Shown: positions 33,735-44,960 of the stretch, piece by piece | How the letters are laid out: every line of letters begins with the position of its first letter | Numbering within the stretch: the stretch's first letter is position 1 | Assembly: GCF_022682495.2 (NCBI RefSeq) | Contig: NC_071392.1 | Location: forward strand, 70,702,097 to 70,766,096 | DNA length: 64,000 nucleotides | Source of the DNA: Desmodus rotundus | Taxonomy: Eukaryota; Chordata; Mammalia; Chiroptera; Phyllostomidae | Direction: 5' to 3' | Position numbers and translations under genes: made by a program | The notes under the pieces: model-generated | What the model was told of the DNA's origin: nothing | Database searches by the model: none | Seen by the model: only the letters and a program-made list of their open reading frames with translations

Positions 33735-33880
33735 TTTTTTTGTTTTTCAATTACAGTTTACATTCAATATTATTTTGTATTAGTTTCATATGTATAGCAT
33801 AGTAGTTAGACAACCATATACTTTGCAAAGTGTTCCCCCTAATATTTCCAGTAATATTCCCCTAGTATTACCTGGCTACA
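33735..33880 (-). mobile_element. old L1 3' end, antisense
   Basis: TTCAATTACAGTTTACATTC, then TATTAGTTTCATATGTATAG and ATACTTTGCAAAGTGTTCCC, is the reverse complement of an older L1 3' UTR. It lies in the intron between IQUB exons 3 and 4. Confidence 0.8.
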
Positions 33881-33961
33881 TAGTTCAAGGAAACACAAAA
33901 TTCTTTGAATTTCAGTATCTCACCCTCCATTCTTAATTTAAAAAATTAAAATGAATGTTTT

Positions 33962-34448
33962 ATGGGTTCTGTGATACGTTGAAATAATGGTCCCAAAATA
34001 TTCACGTCCTAAACCCCACAACCTAGGAATGCTACCTTGTATGACAAAAGTGACTGTAGATTTTATTAAGGATTTTGAGATGGAGAGATTATCCTGGATT
34101 ATCACAGCGCTCTTTATAAGAGAAAGGAAGAGGGAGATTTGACTAGAGAGGCAAAGATGATATGACAGAGCAGAAAGATTTGAAGATGCGAAGCTGCTGG
34201 CTTTGATGATGAAGGAATGGCCCGTAAGCCAGTGAGTGCAAGGAGTGCAATTCTAGAAGCTGGAAAAGGCAAGGAAGCAGATTCTTTCCAGAACTCTCAG
34301 AAGGAGAACAGCCCTGCTGACACCTTGGCTTTGTCTGAGTGAAAATGAATTAGGATTTCTGGCCTTCCGAAGTAAAGGAAATAATGTGTTGCTTTAAGCT
34401 ACTAAAGTTGTGGTTAATTGTTACAACAGCCATAGGAACCTAATACAG
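33962..34448 (+). mobile_element. MLT1-type MaLR LTR
   Basis: Order of MLT1 blocks: AAAATATTCACGTCCTAAAC, GGATTATCACAGCGCTCTTT with ATAAGAGAAAGGAAGAGG, GAAGCTGGAAAAGGCAAGGA, CCCTGCTGACACCTTGGC, TTTAAGCTACTAAAGTTGTG, and the end GGAACCTAATACA. A second member lies at 57575-58025. Confidence 0.9.
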
Positions 34449-34784
34449 ATTCTGAGAGCCCTCTTCATTCCTCTACTTGTTTCTGTAGTAGGCTGAGTCC
34501 CACCAAACATGAATTCCAGGTCCAGTACCAGAAGAAAGTACCTATCTTAGAGGGTGGTTGGTTGACATAAAATCCAGCTCTTTAATTATTATTGCTACTG
34601 ACATAAGCCTGTTACCGAGTGGTGATGCCAAGTACTTACACATAAAAATAAAGATCATGAAGTACAAAGAGTCTTAGGTACCAGTGGTCAACTACTCCAG
34701 TCTCAAAATGCTCTCCTTCACTTTTGAACTTCACCTTATAGTTAATGCTACATGGTTTCAAATTTCCTTTTTGGAGTTATATCT

Positions 34785-35035
34785 ATACTTAAGTTCAGAC
34801 TCTGCCACTTATTACCTATGTGAATTTGGACAAGTTCCCTGAGCTTGAGTTTTCCTCTCTCAAAAAAAATCATAATAAGGGGAGAAAAGGCATACAACTG
34901 TAATGGAATAACAATAAAAATTTTTTAAAAATCATAATAAAGGGTTTTTGTGCAGATTGAATAATGTAATAATGTAAGCAGAACATTTTGTAAAAGGACT
35001 ATCACACAGTAAATGCTCAATATATTACCCATCAT
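34785..35035 (+). mobile_element. MIR SINE, split by a tiny L1 insertion
   Basis: TTCAGACTCTGCCACTTATT, ATGTGAATTTGGACAAG and the end AGTAAATGCTCAATATATTA are MIR. The central core is interrupted by the 48-bp L1 piece at 34879-34926. Confidence 0.85.
34879..34926 (+). mobile_element. 48-bp L1 3' terminus with target duplication
   Basis: GGGGAGAAAAGGCATACAAC, TGTAATGGAATAACAATAAA and a short tail: only the last ~35 bases of an L1 plus tail. It is flanked by aaaaatcataataa on both sides (34865-34878 and 34927-34940), the direct sign of target-primed insertion. Confidence 0.9.
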
Positions 35036-35704
35036 CACCAACACAATCATGATCTTCATTAGTATCACTATTACCACTTAAATTTTAGCTTTGTTTCCCA
35101 ACCAAGCTTTGCTAATCAGTTGTTCAAGCACACAAACATTACACTAAACATTACTGTTAGAGCACATTCCTTGCAATAGTTTCAGAAAAACAATTTTGAA
35201 ACTGAAGTGTTTTTTTTTCTTTGATTTGGCAAGGAGGAACTTGATAGGTATGGCTACTTTATAGTGCTTAGAATTTTTCCACAAGGAAATGTTATTGTGG
35301 CCCCTTTGTAAGTTAATGCCAGAACTTTTTAAGCTAAAATATTAGGATTTGTGCGGGCATATCTACAGAAGCATTTATTTAGATATGTCAGTCTGGTTAA
35401 CTGCACCACAAGGACTACATCCTCTCCTGACACAAAGCTAATGTAAAGGGGGTTGCTCAATATTGCCCACAAAATATAAATAAACTTGAGCATCAAGGGA
35501 ATGTGAATTGACCTTAATGTATAGAAAACAGACAGATAAACCATGTTTAGCCTTCTTCTTATTCTATACATGCTCATTCATCCTCAATTTTTTTTCAATA
35601 TCAATTCTTCCCACTCCCCGCCACACTAAACTTCTTACCACTTCCCAAAAGTCCTAGTTTTTTTCTCACCTCTTTGGGACTTAGCACAAGTATTATGACT
35701 TTAA

Positions 35705-36032
35705 AAAATTTTTTTATTGCTGTTCAAGTACAGGTGTCTTCATTTTCTCCTCACCACTCCCCCACCCCACCCATGCTCACCTCCAACCCTCTATTCTACC
35801 CCTCTTTGGCTTTGTCCATGTGTCCTTTATATATGTTCCTGACGTCCCTTCCCCTTTTTTATACATTATCTCCCTTACCCCTCCAGTCTGGTTACTGTCA
35901 GTTTGTTCTTTATTTCAATGTCTCTGGTTATATTTTGCTTGCTTGTTTGTTTTGTTGATTAGGTTCCATTTATAGATGAGATCATATGGTATTTGTCTTT
36001 CACCACCTGGCTTATTTCACTTAGCATATTAT
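35705..36032 (-). mobile_element. truncated bat L1 3' end, antisense
   Basis: TTATTGCTGTTCAAGTACAG at the left end, a C-rich (G-rich on the L1 strand) 3' UTR, and CACCACCTGGCTTATTTCAC at the ORF2 end. The plus-strand 94-codon ORF at 35674-35958 is antisense to this. Confidence 0.92.
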
Positions 36033-36418
36033 CATTATCATTTTTATTAAAAGAAGCTTTCTAGAACCTCCTAGTTTCTTTCCTCTCTGTATTCACAGCT
36101 TTTTGTGCATATCTCCATTAAAACATTTACACATTATATGGTAACTACTGCATGCATCTTTCTTACTAGTCCATAAAAAACTGGAGTACAGGGATTTTGT
36201 TCCATGTTTATATATCCAGTTCTTAGTAAAGTATTAAGAATAAAGTATGTCCTCAAGAAAAATGTGTTGAATGAATACATAACCACAATATAATGTTCAA
36301 ACAGTAAATATCAAGATACTTAGTTTAACAAACCAAAGATCTTGATATTTACATGTAAAAAAGTTAAATTATTAACACTAAAGAAGTCTTGATAAATTTT
36401 ATTAACTTCCAAGCTTAC

Positions 36419-36553
36419 CTGCACATCTTAGCTGCAGTGCATCAGATGGCACATTTAGTAAGTATGAAAAATGATCCCTGAGGTATTTTAAAGTGCTGTC
36501 AATTTTAAAAGGCATTATAATTTCCTGGCCCACAGGGAGAAGTACAACTTTTA
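36419..36553 (-). CDS. IQUB: IQUB coding exon 3 (start of ubiquitin-like domain)
   Basis: This 135-nt exon encodes residues 137-181. Acceptor ATAATCTACAG before TAAAAGTTG; donor TGTGCAG then GTAAGC. The peptide VKVVLLPVGQEIIMPFKIDS gives the first beta hairpin of a ubiquitin-like fold, followed by the helix TLKYLRDHFSYLLNVPSDAL and the strand LQLRCAG that precedes the turn on exon 4. It carries one base in from exon 2 and one base out to exon 4. Confidence 0.96.
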
Positions 36554-38800
36554 CTGTAGATTATAAAAAAAGAAAAGAAAGATTTATAGTCAAAAGCAAG
36601 GTTAGCAACCTATAGCCCAAAGCAGATAGAAAGTTATGGAACAATTTTTAATCACATAGATGCAGTTGCGTCTGTCATGTTCCCCCACTATACCTCCATA
36701 GTAAGAGTTACTTTACATTTTCTATGATGAGAAGTGACATTCAATTGCAACCTTTTGCTTTGGGAATCAATTTAGAATCTCAAAAATTATCATCAATGAT
36801 GAACACCTGCTCCCGTAATGCCAGCTCACAGTTCACCTCTCTCTTCCATTCCCTGGCATGAGGACTAGTGCACATTCAGGGTTACCTCCTTGCTCAGAAT
36901 GCCACAAGAAACAGAAAATAAAACTAAACTGCTTTGAAAAATTCCCAACATCTGCTATATGTTACTCAGATACAGATATAAAAAGTCTCAGAAAATTAAG
37001 CATTTTTGTGTAGTATTGGAAAGAGACCCTGACACCTAGAGGGTGTCCCAATGCTTTCATTAGATATTGATAATCATATATCACTAAATCAGTGCATATT
37101 TATGAAATTAAGAAAAATTAATACATTTTCAAAGAAAATTTTCTTTGACCTTGCAACTACAAAAGGTATCTCATACTAAGTCCATTCTTCTTCCCTCAAT
37201 TTATGTCTATAGTTGCCAAAATGCAAAACAAAATTACTGTTTTGCAAATATCTGAAATAACTACACACAAATGTCTGGAATAACTGCACAAACCTACTTT
37301 TCACAAAAATAGACATTATGTGGCTCACTTCCCACCTTATAAACAGAAAATCAAGACACATTAAAAAAATTGTCATTATAAAATGATTATTTGTTTACCA
37401 ATTGTAGGAAGGAAATACAGTATTTAAAAACTGTTACGGGGTAAACTTTTTTCTTTTACATAAACAGACTTTAAATTTTAATGAGAAGATGTAATAAGAT
37501 GGAATACAGAGTGCATACTGTAAGCCAACAAAAGCCTTGTGTATTTCTAGGTGTCTGAAATGACAGTTTCCATAAGCTAAATGAGACATCAGTAATCCAG
37601 GATGAAATTCAACGAGGCATTATTGATGCTAAGGTTCTTCAACCTTGTTAAAACTTGTTTTCACAGTTCTCTGTTAGCAAAGAGAACATTTCCACAGATA
37701 TTAAATTCTCAGAAGGCTATTTTAATTGTTTTATAGATTGAAAATTCGATGATAAATTTATTTTAAAATTTTCTTAGTAGTAACTTCCTAAGTTTTGGGA
37801 AAGGAGTTGTGTTAAGGAATTTGTGAGTCTCAGGACTAAGAAAACATTTTTTTAAAGTCACCATGTGTTTGTTATAAGCTACAATATCGGGGAATCACAA
37901 AAATATCAAAAAATGGATCCCAAATTTACAATGGATCATAAAACTGAAGAGTAACACCTTCAACAAGGTATAACTGGACTCAATTAATTTCTTCTTCTTC
38001 CTTTTCATTCTTAGCTTATGCTTATGTGAACACGCCACACAAGAGTAAACTACACCACCAGATTCAAAAGCTAAATTTTACCAGCCACCCTAAGCTGCTG
38101 TTGTTATTATTAAGTGACAGCGGGTGCTTTCCACCCTATGGATGAAAACTTTCTCATAACTTATGGACTAAGGGGAGAAGGAGCAGTCAGTTAACCACAC
38201 AAGCAGAAAGATTCTCTGTGTAACCACTTTCTTGCTGCCCCCCTCTGCTTTGTTACCAACAATGTAGTAATATCTCTTACATGCCACCAATATTGTATCT
38301 TTAAAATTAAACTATAATGAAAGACAATGATTTTTTTGGAACTAAATATAAGTTAAAACTACACAGAAACTGGGACATACTTAAAAGTAACATAATGCGA
38401 GCAATGGATATGAAACTAGGATATCTGGGTCAAGTTCCCAACCTACCTCTTGCTATCCACATACAATTAATTCCAAATTGGCATGCAAAAAAAATTACAA
38501 TTATATTCAAGAATTTGTCTACAATTTTTCAAGATTTCTAAACATTTAAAATATATACTGTATTTGGGGAAAATATCTTTAAAGTTTAAAGGTGTTTGTT
38601 TATTTAGGGAAAGTAGGTACTGCAGAATACAGAAGCTTCACACACAGTCAAGCCATTCCAGTGGTATAGCTAGAGAAGTTTGGTGGATAGGAAAAGCGAA
38701 AGTAACATCAAATATAACACAAATCTTTAAGCAAAAACAAGAAAAAGCAACCATTCCTCAAAATGAAGATAGGAAATGTTCTATCTTCCTTAGGTAATAC
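36554..38800. other. IQUB intron 2, nothing recognised
   Basis: AT-rich intron between exons 3 and 2. It is notably free of recognisable young repeats compared with the rest of the gene. Small ORFs at 38317-38541 and 38483-38797 show no known domain. Confidence 0.5.
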
Positions 38801-39213
38801 CTGTTACTGAAGAATCTACCACTGATGTTTTCAGTGATTCCTTTATAGCCTTTATTTTTTCCAGAAATGCCATGTCATTTGAATACTCATTGGCTGACAG
38901 TGTTACATTATCATATTCAGTTAAATAATGCTCTTCATAATGCCTTAGAGAATCTGAAACCTGTTCGGGTGGCATGGCCTCTTCCATGAGCTGTTGTTCT
39001 TCATCGGTTGATGGCAGGCTTGAAGAACTCTGGTCATTCTGCTCTTTCACATGGCCAGCACCAGATGGTCCTGGTTCTAATTCATTGTCTTCTGACTCTG
39101 GAAGGTCTTCTGATGTAACTGGAATATTGATAGCCTCATGAGCATTGTCACTTTCTTCTGTTGCATCAACAACACCCTGAGCATCAAATTCTTCCTGTTG
39201 TTCAGACATCTTC
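38801..39213 (-). CDS. IQUB: IQUB exon 2 with start codon
   Basis: Contains the start ATG (39207-39209), just 4 bases inside the exon after acceptor CACAATTCAG. The donor is AACAG then GTATTA at 38800/38799. It encodes residues 1-136 plus one base. The peptide begins MSEQQEEFDAQGVVDATEES and is strongly acidic and serine-rich (SDNAHEAINIPV, SSSSLPSTDEEQQLMEE), with a final KIKAIKESLKTSV helix. It is the fast-evolving, probably disordered N-terminus of IQUB and matches the family most clearly at its two ends. The annotated start is chosen because upstream codons lie in the intron. Confidence 0.94.
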
Positions 39214-40334
39214 CTGAATTGTGAAAAATCAATACATTTACTAAACTTAAAAATTTCTCTACCAAATATCAAATTCATTGCTGGTATACAGTAATATTCA
39301 CAATATACTAAAATGTTGCTCACTTTTTTTTTTAAAAAAAACAATGATTATCTTGGTAATGACATCAGGTAAAACATCAGTGAATTTTTAATAAAAACAG
39401 CACAGAAAGTAAAAATGTATTATCAAAAAGAAACTCCAAGCACAATTAATTTGAAAGAAATCTTTGAAGGATATATTGAAAAATATTTTGAAATATATTG
39501 TCATCTCTTCCTTATTCAATAATCAATGTTTGTGAAAGGACTTTTTGAATAACTTTTTTCCTAAATACAAAACTAACATAGGATTTATGCTCTGGCATTA
39601 CAATTGGTTAGACACTAAGAAACCTGCCAATTCACAAGGCCCCTATAACCTGGATAGGACACTCTTGGTGGCAGCTTTGATCTCAAAAGTTGTAGCCAGA
39701 GGCCTCCTATGACCTCTACTCATTCCCAAAACAAACATATCAACAAACAAGTATGGGTTGATCCTGGAGCTGAGTAGGGCCTGAGCTACTGCAACCAGGA
39801 GCTTTGGCCTGGAAAAGAGTTTGACAGCATCCAGGAGCTTGGGCCAGGGTGGAGGAGGGCAGCCCAGAGCCAAGCAACAGAGACAAGAGCTGGTTCAGAG
39901 TAGTGAGGGGCCAGTCAGCAGTGAGCCTACCTACAGAGGCTGGCAGTCAGGAAGGAGGAATAGAGGAGGTGACCTTGAGGCTAATTTCTGTGGCAACCAG
40001 CAGAGGGAAGATTAAAATTTGGAACAGAGGTGAGATGGGAAGTCTGACACTGGAGTTTTCATTTGAAGCACAAATCCTTATCGACAAAAAAATTAACCTC
40101 AGTCAGTGAAGTTGTCTGGCTACTAGAAGACAAATTTCAAAAAAAAAAAATCAAATATCTGGAATAGAACTATATATCTGTTGAATCCAATGAATATAGT
40201 ATTAGAGTTGAAGAGGGAATTAGTAAACTGCAAGATAAATAAAAAGATTTCACACAAAGTGCTGCAAAGAGATAAGGACATAAAAAATATGAGAATTTAG
40301 GAGCCAAGGAAAAAAGAAAAAGGACATCTAGTAT

Positions 40335-40480
40335 ATTTTTCTGCTAAGCATATACCTTGTTGTGAGCTAAGAACAGGTTTGCATTGCTAACATAAAAAAC
40401 AACGAAAAATATACAAAGAGACTATACGTGGCCTGCGAAACCCTTTGCAGAAAGCTTGCCAGGCCCTGATCTAGTGTATG
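40335..40480 (-). mobile_element. hAT-Charlie-like MER fragment
   Basis: It contains ACGTGGCCTGCGAAACCC and CTTTGCAGAAAGCTTGCCAG before CCCTGAT, the antisense of the common mammalian hAT phrase GGCAAACTTTxxTGxAAAGGGCCAG. Only one end is recognisable. Confidence 0.55.
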
Positions 40481-40744
40481 TCAAATTGAAGTCCCAGAAA
40501 AAACAGAGAAATGGGGAAAAAAAGGAAATATCTTAAAAATTATTGGCTGAGAATTTTTCAAAATGATGAAATATAGATCCATATATAACAGATCCAAGAA
40601 GCATAACATAAATATATACCTAACAGGATAAAGAAAAATAATTCATAGCCACACACTGTAATTAAAGTACAGAGTAACAAGGAAGGTCCAGAAAGCAAAC
40701 AGCGACATATCATCTACTACACTAAATCATATTAATTTGCTGAC

Positions 40745-41550
40745 TGTTGCTGAGCTTTATGTCTATGCCCTGCGTCCGCCATGGATGAAGAATAAGTCTA
40801 CTAAGACATGATCTGCTTGGGGAGGAAAGGTGGCCAATCTCTCAGAGAAGGGCCCCGAGCCTTTTCCTCCATTGGCTTTTATTAGGTTCATTGGCACAGG
40901 AATACAGATAAAGCTCATCAATCATTGTCAGGCAGCAAGGGTTAAACAATACATCACTTACAGAGAACTTTGAGGGCTTATTCTGAGTTATGGTCAATTA
41001 GTTAAAGGGCTATAAAACTTTGGGCACCAGACTCATCTCAGGTCTGGACCCTTATCTTTTAAGCTGAGGGTATAAATTAAGTAAGTTTCACAGGATTGTA
41101 TGCATTTTTTCTTAGGCCTGATTCCCCAGGGAATCCGCCCCTCCCAGCACAGGACTGCACTGCCCTCTGTTATTGCTTCAGGCTTAAGGCAGGCAGGGGA
41201 AGTAAGGCAGCCAAGAGATTAGGAGACTTCTTGCAGACAGAATGAGGACTCAGGCTATGTCAAAGCCGAGGGGCGAGGGTCTATCACCCCCTTTTTCTAT
41301 AGATCCCCAAGTCCTTCTCTGAGGGCCTCTTTGTGACCATGCCTGTCTTAGGTTGTTCCTCCCTTGAGGAATCTTACCTATCATTGGCTAACTGGTCAAG
41401 CTCAGGGCCAAGCAGGGTGAAATGGGCAGAGATGGCACACCTGCCAGGGAGATAAGCTTTGTCTCCTTAGTGGCTTATGGTCCCAACTCCGACTCAGCCT
41501 TAACCATGGGGGGTTACAGCTTCTGAAACCAGGTAGGGCGGTTCCCAACA
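40745..41550 (-). mobile_element. solo LTR (806 bp) in IQUB intron 1
   Basis: On the minus strand it starts TGTTGGGAACCGCCC and ends CTCAGCAACA, giving TG...CA termini with a TGTTG/CAACA inverted repeat. Perfect 6-bp duplications GCTGAC flank it (40739-40744 and 41551-41556). An AATAAAAGCC polyadenylation-type signal on the minus strand (about 40882) supports that orientation. No internal retroviral genes adjoin, so it is a solo LTR. The 6-bp duplication favours a class II (betaretrovirus-like) origin. Confidence 0.88.
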
Positions 41551-42590
41551 GCTGACATTAATAAAAAGAAAAGAAAAGTAAAATCACTGCAGATTGCTCA
41601 TCAGAAAAATAGAAGCCAAGGCAACAATGTGCTAATTCAAGTAAGATCGCAATCAACCTAGAATTGTGTACCCAGCAAAATTATCTCTCCAGACAGAAAA
41701 TAGATTTATTTACAAGTAAGTTATCACCAAGATATCTGCTTTAAAAAAAAATTTTATCTAAAGGTTATACTTGAAAAAGGAGGAAAATGGACCTGATGGA
41801 AGCACGAAGAATAAGAAGGAGAGATGAGCAAATAAATAATAAACATATGGGTAAATCCAACACAAAATAATAGCAAAACCTTGAAATCTTAGACAACAAA
41901 ATACAGTATTGGGAAAGCAAAGATGACAATAAACTGTTCCTGAATCCTTATACTGTTTAAAAATTGAGGGAACTGCTGTTATTAATCCTAGATGTTGTTA
42001 AATTAAACATACATGGTTAAGTTTCCAGTACAGAAATAAAATAACTAAAATAAAGTTTTAAAATTTCAAAACAACAAAGGGGGAAAAACGTAAAATGAGA
42101 TCAAACTGAACAGAAACTGAATTTTTTAAAAATTCAACAAACCTCTTCAGGCTCTCACCCACTAAAAAAAATCTTCCTTTTGGTCATTTTCTCCCATAAC
42201 AGAGCTTAATAGCCTGATTAGAAGGAGAGTATCTGAACAAGCCCTAACTCGTAGCAGCATACTCATCCACCCGCTTTGGAGAGTCGGGTAAAGCTCCTGT
42301 TTCTATCTGGTGGGTCATCCCCTAAAACCACCGAAATGGCATCTTCTAAATCAGGAACAGCAACAAAACCAAGAACTGCTCTCCAAAAAACACAAGTAAA
42401 ATAATAAAAAGACAAACCATAGACTGGGAGATATCTTTTTTGCAAAACTCTTATCTGATAAAGGACTTGTATTCAATATATATAGAGAACTCTCAAAACT
42501 CAATAAGAAAATAATAACAGTAAAAAAACAAAAGAGTAAACAATTAAATAGACATATCACCAAAGAATACATACAGAAGGCAAATAAGCA

Positions 42591-42724
42591 GAGCCAGGAC
42601 TAGGCTGAAGCCAAGTGTGGTGCCTGCACTGCTCTACACTTGCATTTGAGCCTGAGAATAAATGCCTCCTAAAATTTTGGACCTAGTTGCCTCAATCACC
42701 TCATTCTACTCCTGGCCCTGAGAA
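42591..42724. other. unidentified ~135-bp insertion in L1M
   Basis: GC-richer sequence from AGCCAGGACTAGGCTGAAGC to CTCCTGGCCCTGAGAAC, interrupting otherwise colinear L1M ORF2 sequence. There is no clear tail, tRNA head or duplication. It may be a SINE remnant or a piece of another transposon. Confidence 0.4.
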
Positions 42725-43364
42725 CAAGTACATGAAAAGATGCTCGATGTCATTAGTCACTGGAGAAATGCAACTTCAAATCACAATGAAAATTCACTGC
42801 ACACTTATTTACAGTAGTTAATACATGTTTGTTTAGGTTTTTTAGCCCAACAATATCAAGGGTTAGTGAGTATGAAGACAAGTGGCTTTTATAACTTGAT
42901 GGTGAAAATGCACATTGGAACAACATTTGGGATAATTTGTCAGTTTTCTTATAAAATTAAACACATACTTATCATATAACTCAGCAATCTATGTCCTTTA
43001 CCCAAGTGGAATGAAAAGCTACATTCACACAAAACATGTACACAAAAGTTTATGAAGTCTTTATTCTTAATCACCAAAGACTGGAAACCACAAATGTTCC
43101 TGAGCTGATGGATACATATACATTCATAAATGGAATTCTACTTATCAATAAGAAGGAATAAACTAGTGATACATACAAAAATATGGATAAATCTTGAATT
43201 ATGCTAAGCAAGAAGCCAATTTGAAAGGCTACATACTGTATGATTTACTTAAGAGAAAAAGCAAAGCTCCTGGTTAACAACCTCAAGAGTTCCCCAGGTG
43301 AAATCCAAAACTGCAAGAGACAGAAAAAAGAGGCAAACCTCACCAGTTGGTATGGTAGGTGGCA

Positions 43365-43543
43365 GGGGAGGTTTTTATTGATTGGTTTTTTTTTTTTGAG
43401 AGAGAGAGGAACTTTGATTTGTTGTTTCACTTATTTATGCATTCACTGGTTGCTTCTTCCCTATAAGCCTTGACCAGGGATGGAATCCACAAGCTTGGTG
43501 TATCAGGAGGATGCTCTAACCAACTGAGCTACTGGGCCAGGGG
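43365..43543 (-). mobile_element. Ves-type SINE, antisense
   Basis: The T-tract and GAGAGAGAGAGG on the left, and CCAACTGAGCTACTGGGCCA on the right, are the reverse of a tRNA-derived head (TGGCCCAGTAGCTCAGTTGG). GGTGGCAG on both sides is a likely short target duplication. Confidence 0.92.
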
Positions 43544-43734
43544 AGTGGGTGGCAGTTTTAATAAGCAAGAGAACTTACAAAGGAGTTACAAAAGTTTGTC
43601 TTGGGCAGCTACAAAGAGGTGTAGATCTCGGCAGTCACCCACCGAAATTTAAGAGTTTGTAGAGAGGCCTTACTTAATCCAGCTGAGTCATGTATACAGA
43701 TCAGATGGTCTCAACAACACACTAATCTCTAAAG

Positions 43735-43924
43735 CGGGGGTGTCAAACTCATTCTCACCAGGGGCCTCATCAACCTCGAGGTTGCCTTCAAAGGGCCGAA
43801 TGTAATTTCAACTCCTTAACAGTTAAGGAGTAGTCACATTTCTACTGTTCTAAAATTATTTCTGCTCTTTGAAGGCAACCGTGAGGCTGATGTGGCCCCT
43901 GGTGAAAATGACTTTGACACCCTG
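43735..43924. mobile_element. 190-bp hAT MITE with 8-bp target duplication
   Basis: Ends are CGGGGGTGTCAAACTCATT, and, read from the other strand, CAGGGTGTCAAAGTCAT. The palindrome extends inward (ACCAGGGGCC / GGCCCCTGGT). 8-bp duplications CTCTAAAG (43727-43734) and TTCTAAAG (43925-43932) differ at one base. The duplication size and the CAGGG-GTGTCAAA ends are typical of hAT. No coding capacity. Confidence 0.88.
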
Positions 43925-44599
43925 TTCTAAAGGCTTCCTCCTAGAAGCAGCTCCTAGAACAGTAAGGGACGAGTGGGCAGAACCTTCAAGGATAGTGGAG
44001 GGGGTAAGAAACCCCCATTGCCCTGTCCAGTTCAAGGGTCAACCCACAGTCATGTCCTCTTGATGACCTCCTACAAAAGCACAGATCAGTAGGTACAATT
44101 TTACAGGTACTACATATTTGTATATGCAGAGAGTACCTCTAGAAGGGGAACTGGAGGACCAGGCAGTTTGGGGTGGCAGGGGGGAATGGGTGAAACGCAG
44201 ATTTTCACTGTTTATTCTTTTTACTGTTTAAACAGTTTGTCACTTTTATGTATTATCTATTCAAAAGTAATCTTAAAAATTGTTTAAAAGAAAAACACAA
44301 TCTCTATTATGATTATATACAAAAAAAAAGTCCCCCTTTCACCTACAAGGTATGATAGATCTAGAATGTAAGTGTAAGTAGTAAGGCAAGGAATCCAGTT
44401 TTGATTACTACCAAATAGACTTGAGTTTTAAAGTTTTTTAAAAGGCACAGCAAAAGCATGGGTGGAAAGGAGTGAGAGTGCCAGTGAGAACGGTCTGTGA
44501 ACCCTCTATTTACTAAAGACTGAAAATGGTCACCAAGGATAACTCAATGTTACACCTTGCGTCTATACTATGACCGTGAAAAGCACTAGGGGTGGGAGG

Positions 44600-44960
44600 T
44601 GAGATATACCTTCCCAGCTAGATGCTGCTGCTTCTGAATCCTAAATACAAATGCGGACCCAGAAAAGGAACTCAAGAAAGAACGGTTGCTTTGCACAGTT
44701 TTTAAAGTCAGGGTGGAACATTCCTGACCGGCCCCATCAGTCGGTCCCCAGAGCCCGGTCCACACAGGCGCCTGGCACAGAGTCCTAAGAGTCCAGCGCC
44801 GGTTGAGTACCTGACTCAAGGGCGGTCTAAGGGTTGGGTCTGGAGAGGGCAACCAGAATATGTCCTCCTACCTAAGATACTTCGCTACTCGAGTCCAGGC
44901 GGTTCATCAGCTTCCTCATAGGCAGCGCCCGAAGCCGGATTCTGTTGCCCGCGGTATCCT
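44600..44960 (-). other. IQUB: probable IQUB non-coding exon 1
   Basis: The coding exon 2 acceptor requires an upstream 5' UTR exon, and the CpG-rich block here is the only candidate. Possible donors on the minus strand are CTTAG|GTAGGA (near 44875), GTCAG|GTACTC (near 44811) and GGGAAG|GTATAT (44609). I cannot choose among them, and the transcription start is not visible. Confidence 0.45.

Larger units (their letters stand above)
1418..39213 (-). other. IQUB: IQUB gene, 5' half (exons 2-7)
   Basis: IQUB is the IQ-motif and ubiquitin-like domain protein of motile cilia and sperm flagella, reported with radial spoke 1. Coding exons in transcript order are 38801-39209, 36419-36553, 32713-32871, 32454-32626, 31966-32121 and 1418-1628. 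Their lengths (409, 135, 159, 173, 156 and 211 nt) keep one open frame of 414 codons with GT-AG introns throughout. Domains in order: an acidic, serine-rich and probably disordered N-terminus (about 1-136), a ubiquitin-like fold (about 137-212), a linker with the GFRHK and EYHNAGTQT signatures, and the IQ motif at about 346-360. The human protein is about 791 residues, so slightly more than half is here. No frameshift or internal stop was seen. Gene order next to NDUFA5, same strand, matches the known mammalian arrangement. Confidence 0.95.
39640..43255 (+). mobile_element. ancient L1M, split by LTR and smaller inserts
   Basis: A 5'-leader-like GC-rich part (39640-40100) leads into ORF1-like purine-rich sequence (40130-40330 and 40480-40744). 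ORF1 C-terminus and inter-ORF sequence follow (41557-42110; AATTGTGTACCCAGCAAAAT), then ORF2 C-terminus and 3' part (42360-42590 and 42725-43255; CTGGAGAAATGCAACTTCAA). Highly diverged. Interrupted by a hAT fragment, the solo LTR and an unidentified 135-bp piece. Confidence 0.6.

Noticed and set aside
43480..43543. Possible tRNA gene (TAGCTCAGTTGG on the minus strand)
   Set aside because: The tRNA-like head belongs to a Ves SINE with pyrimidine block and tail; it would not fold as a full tRNA.
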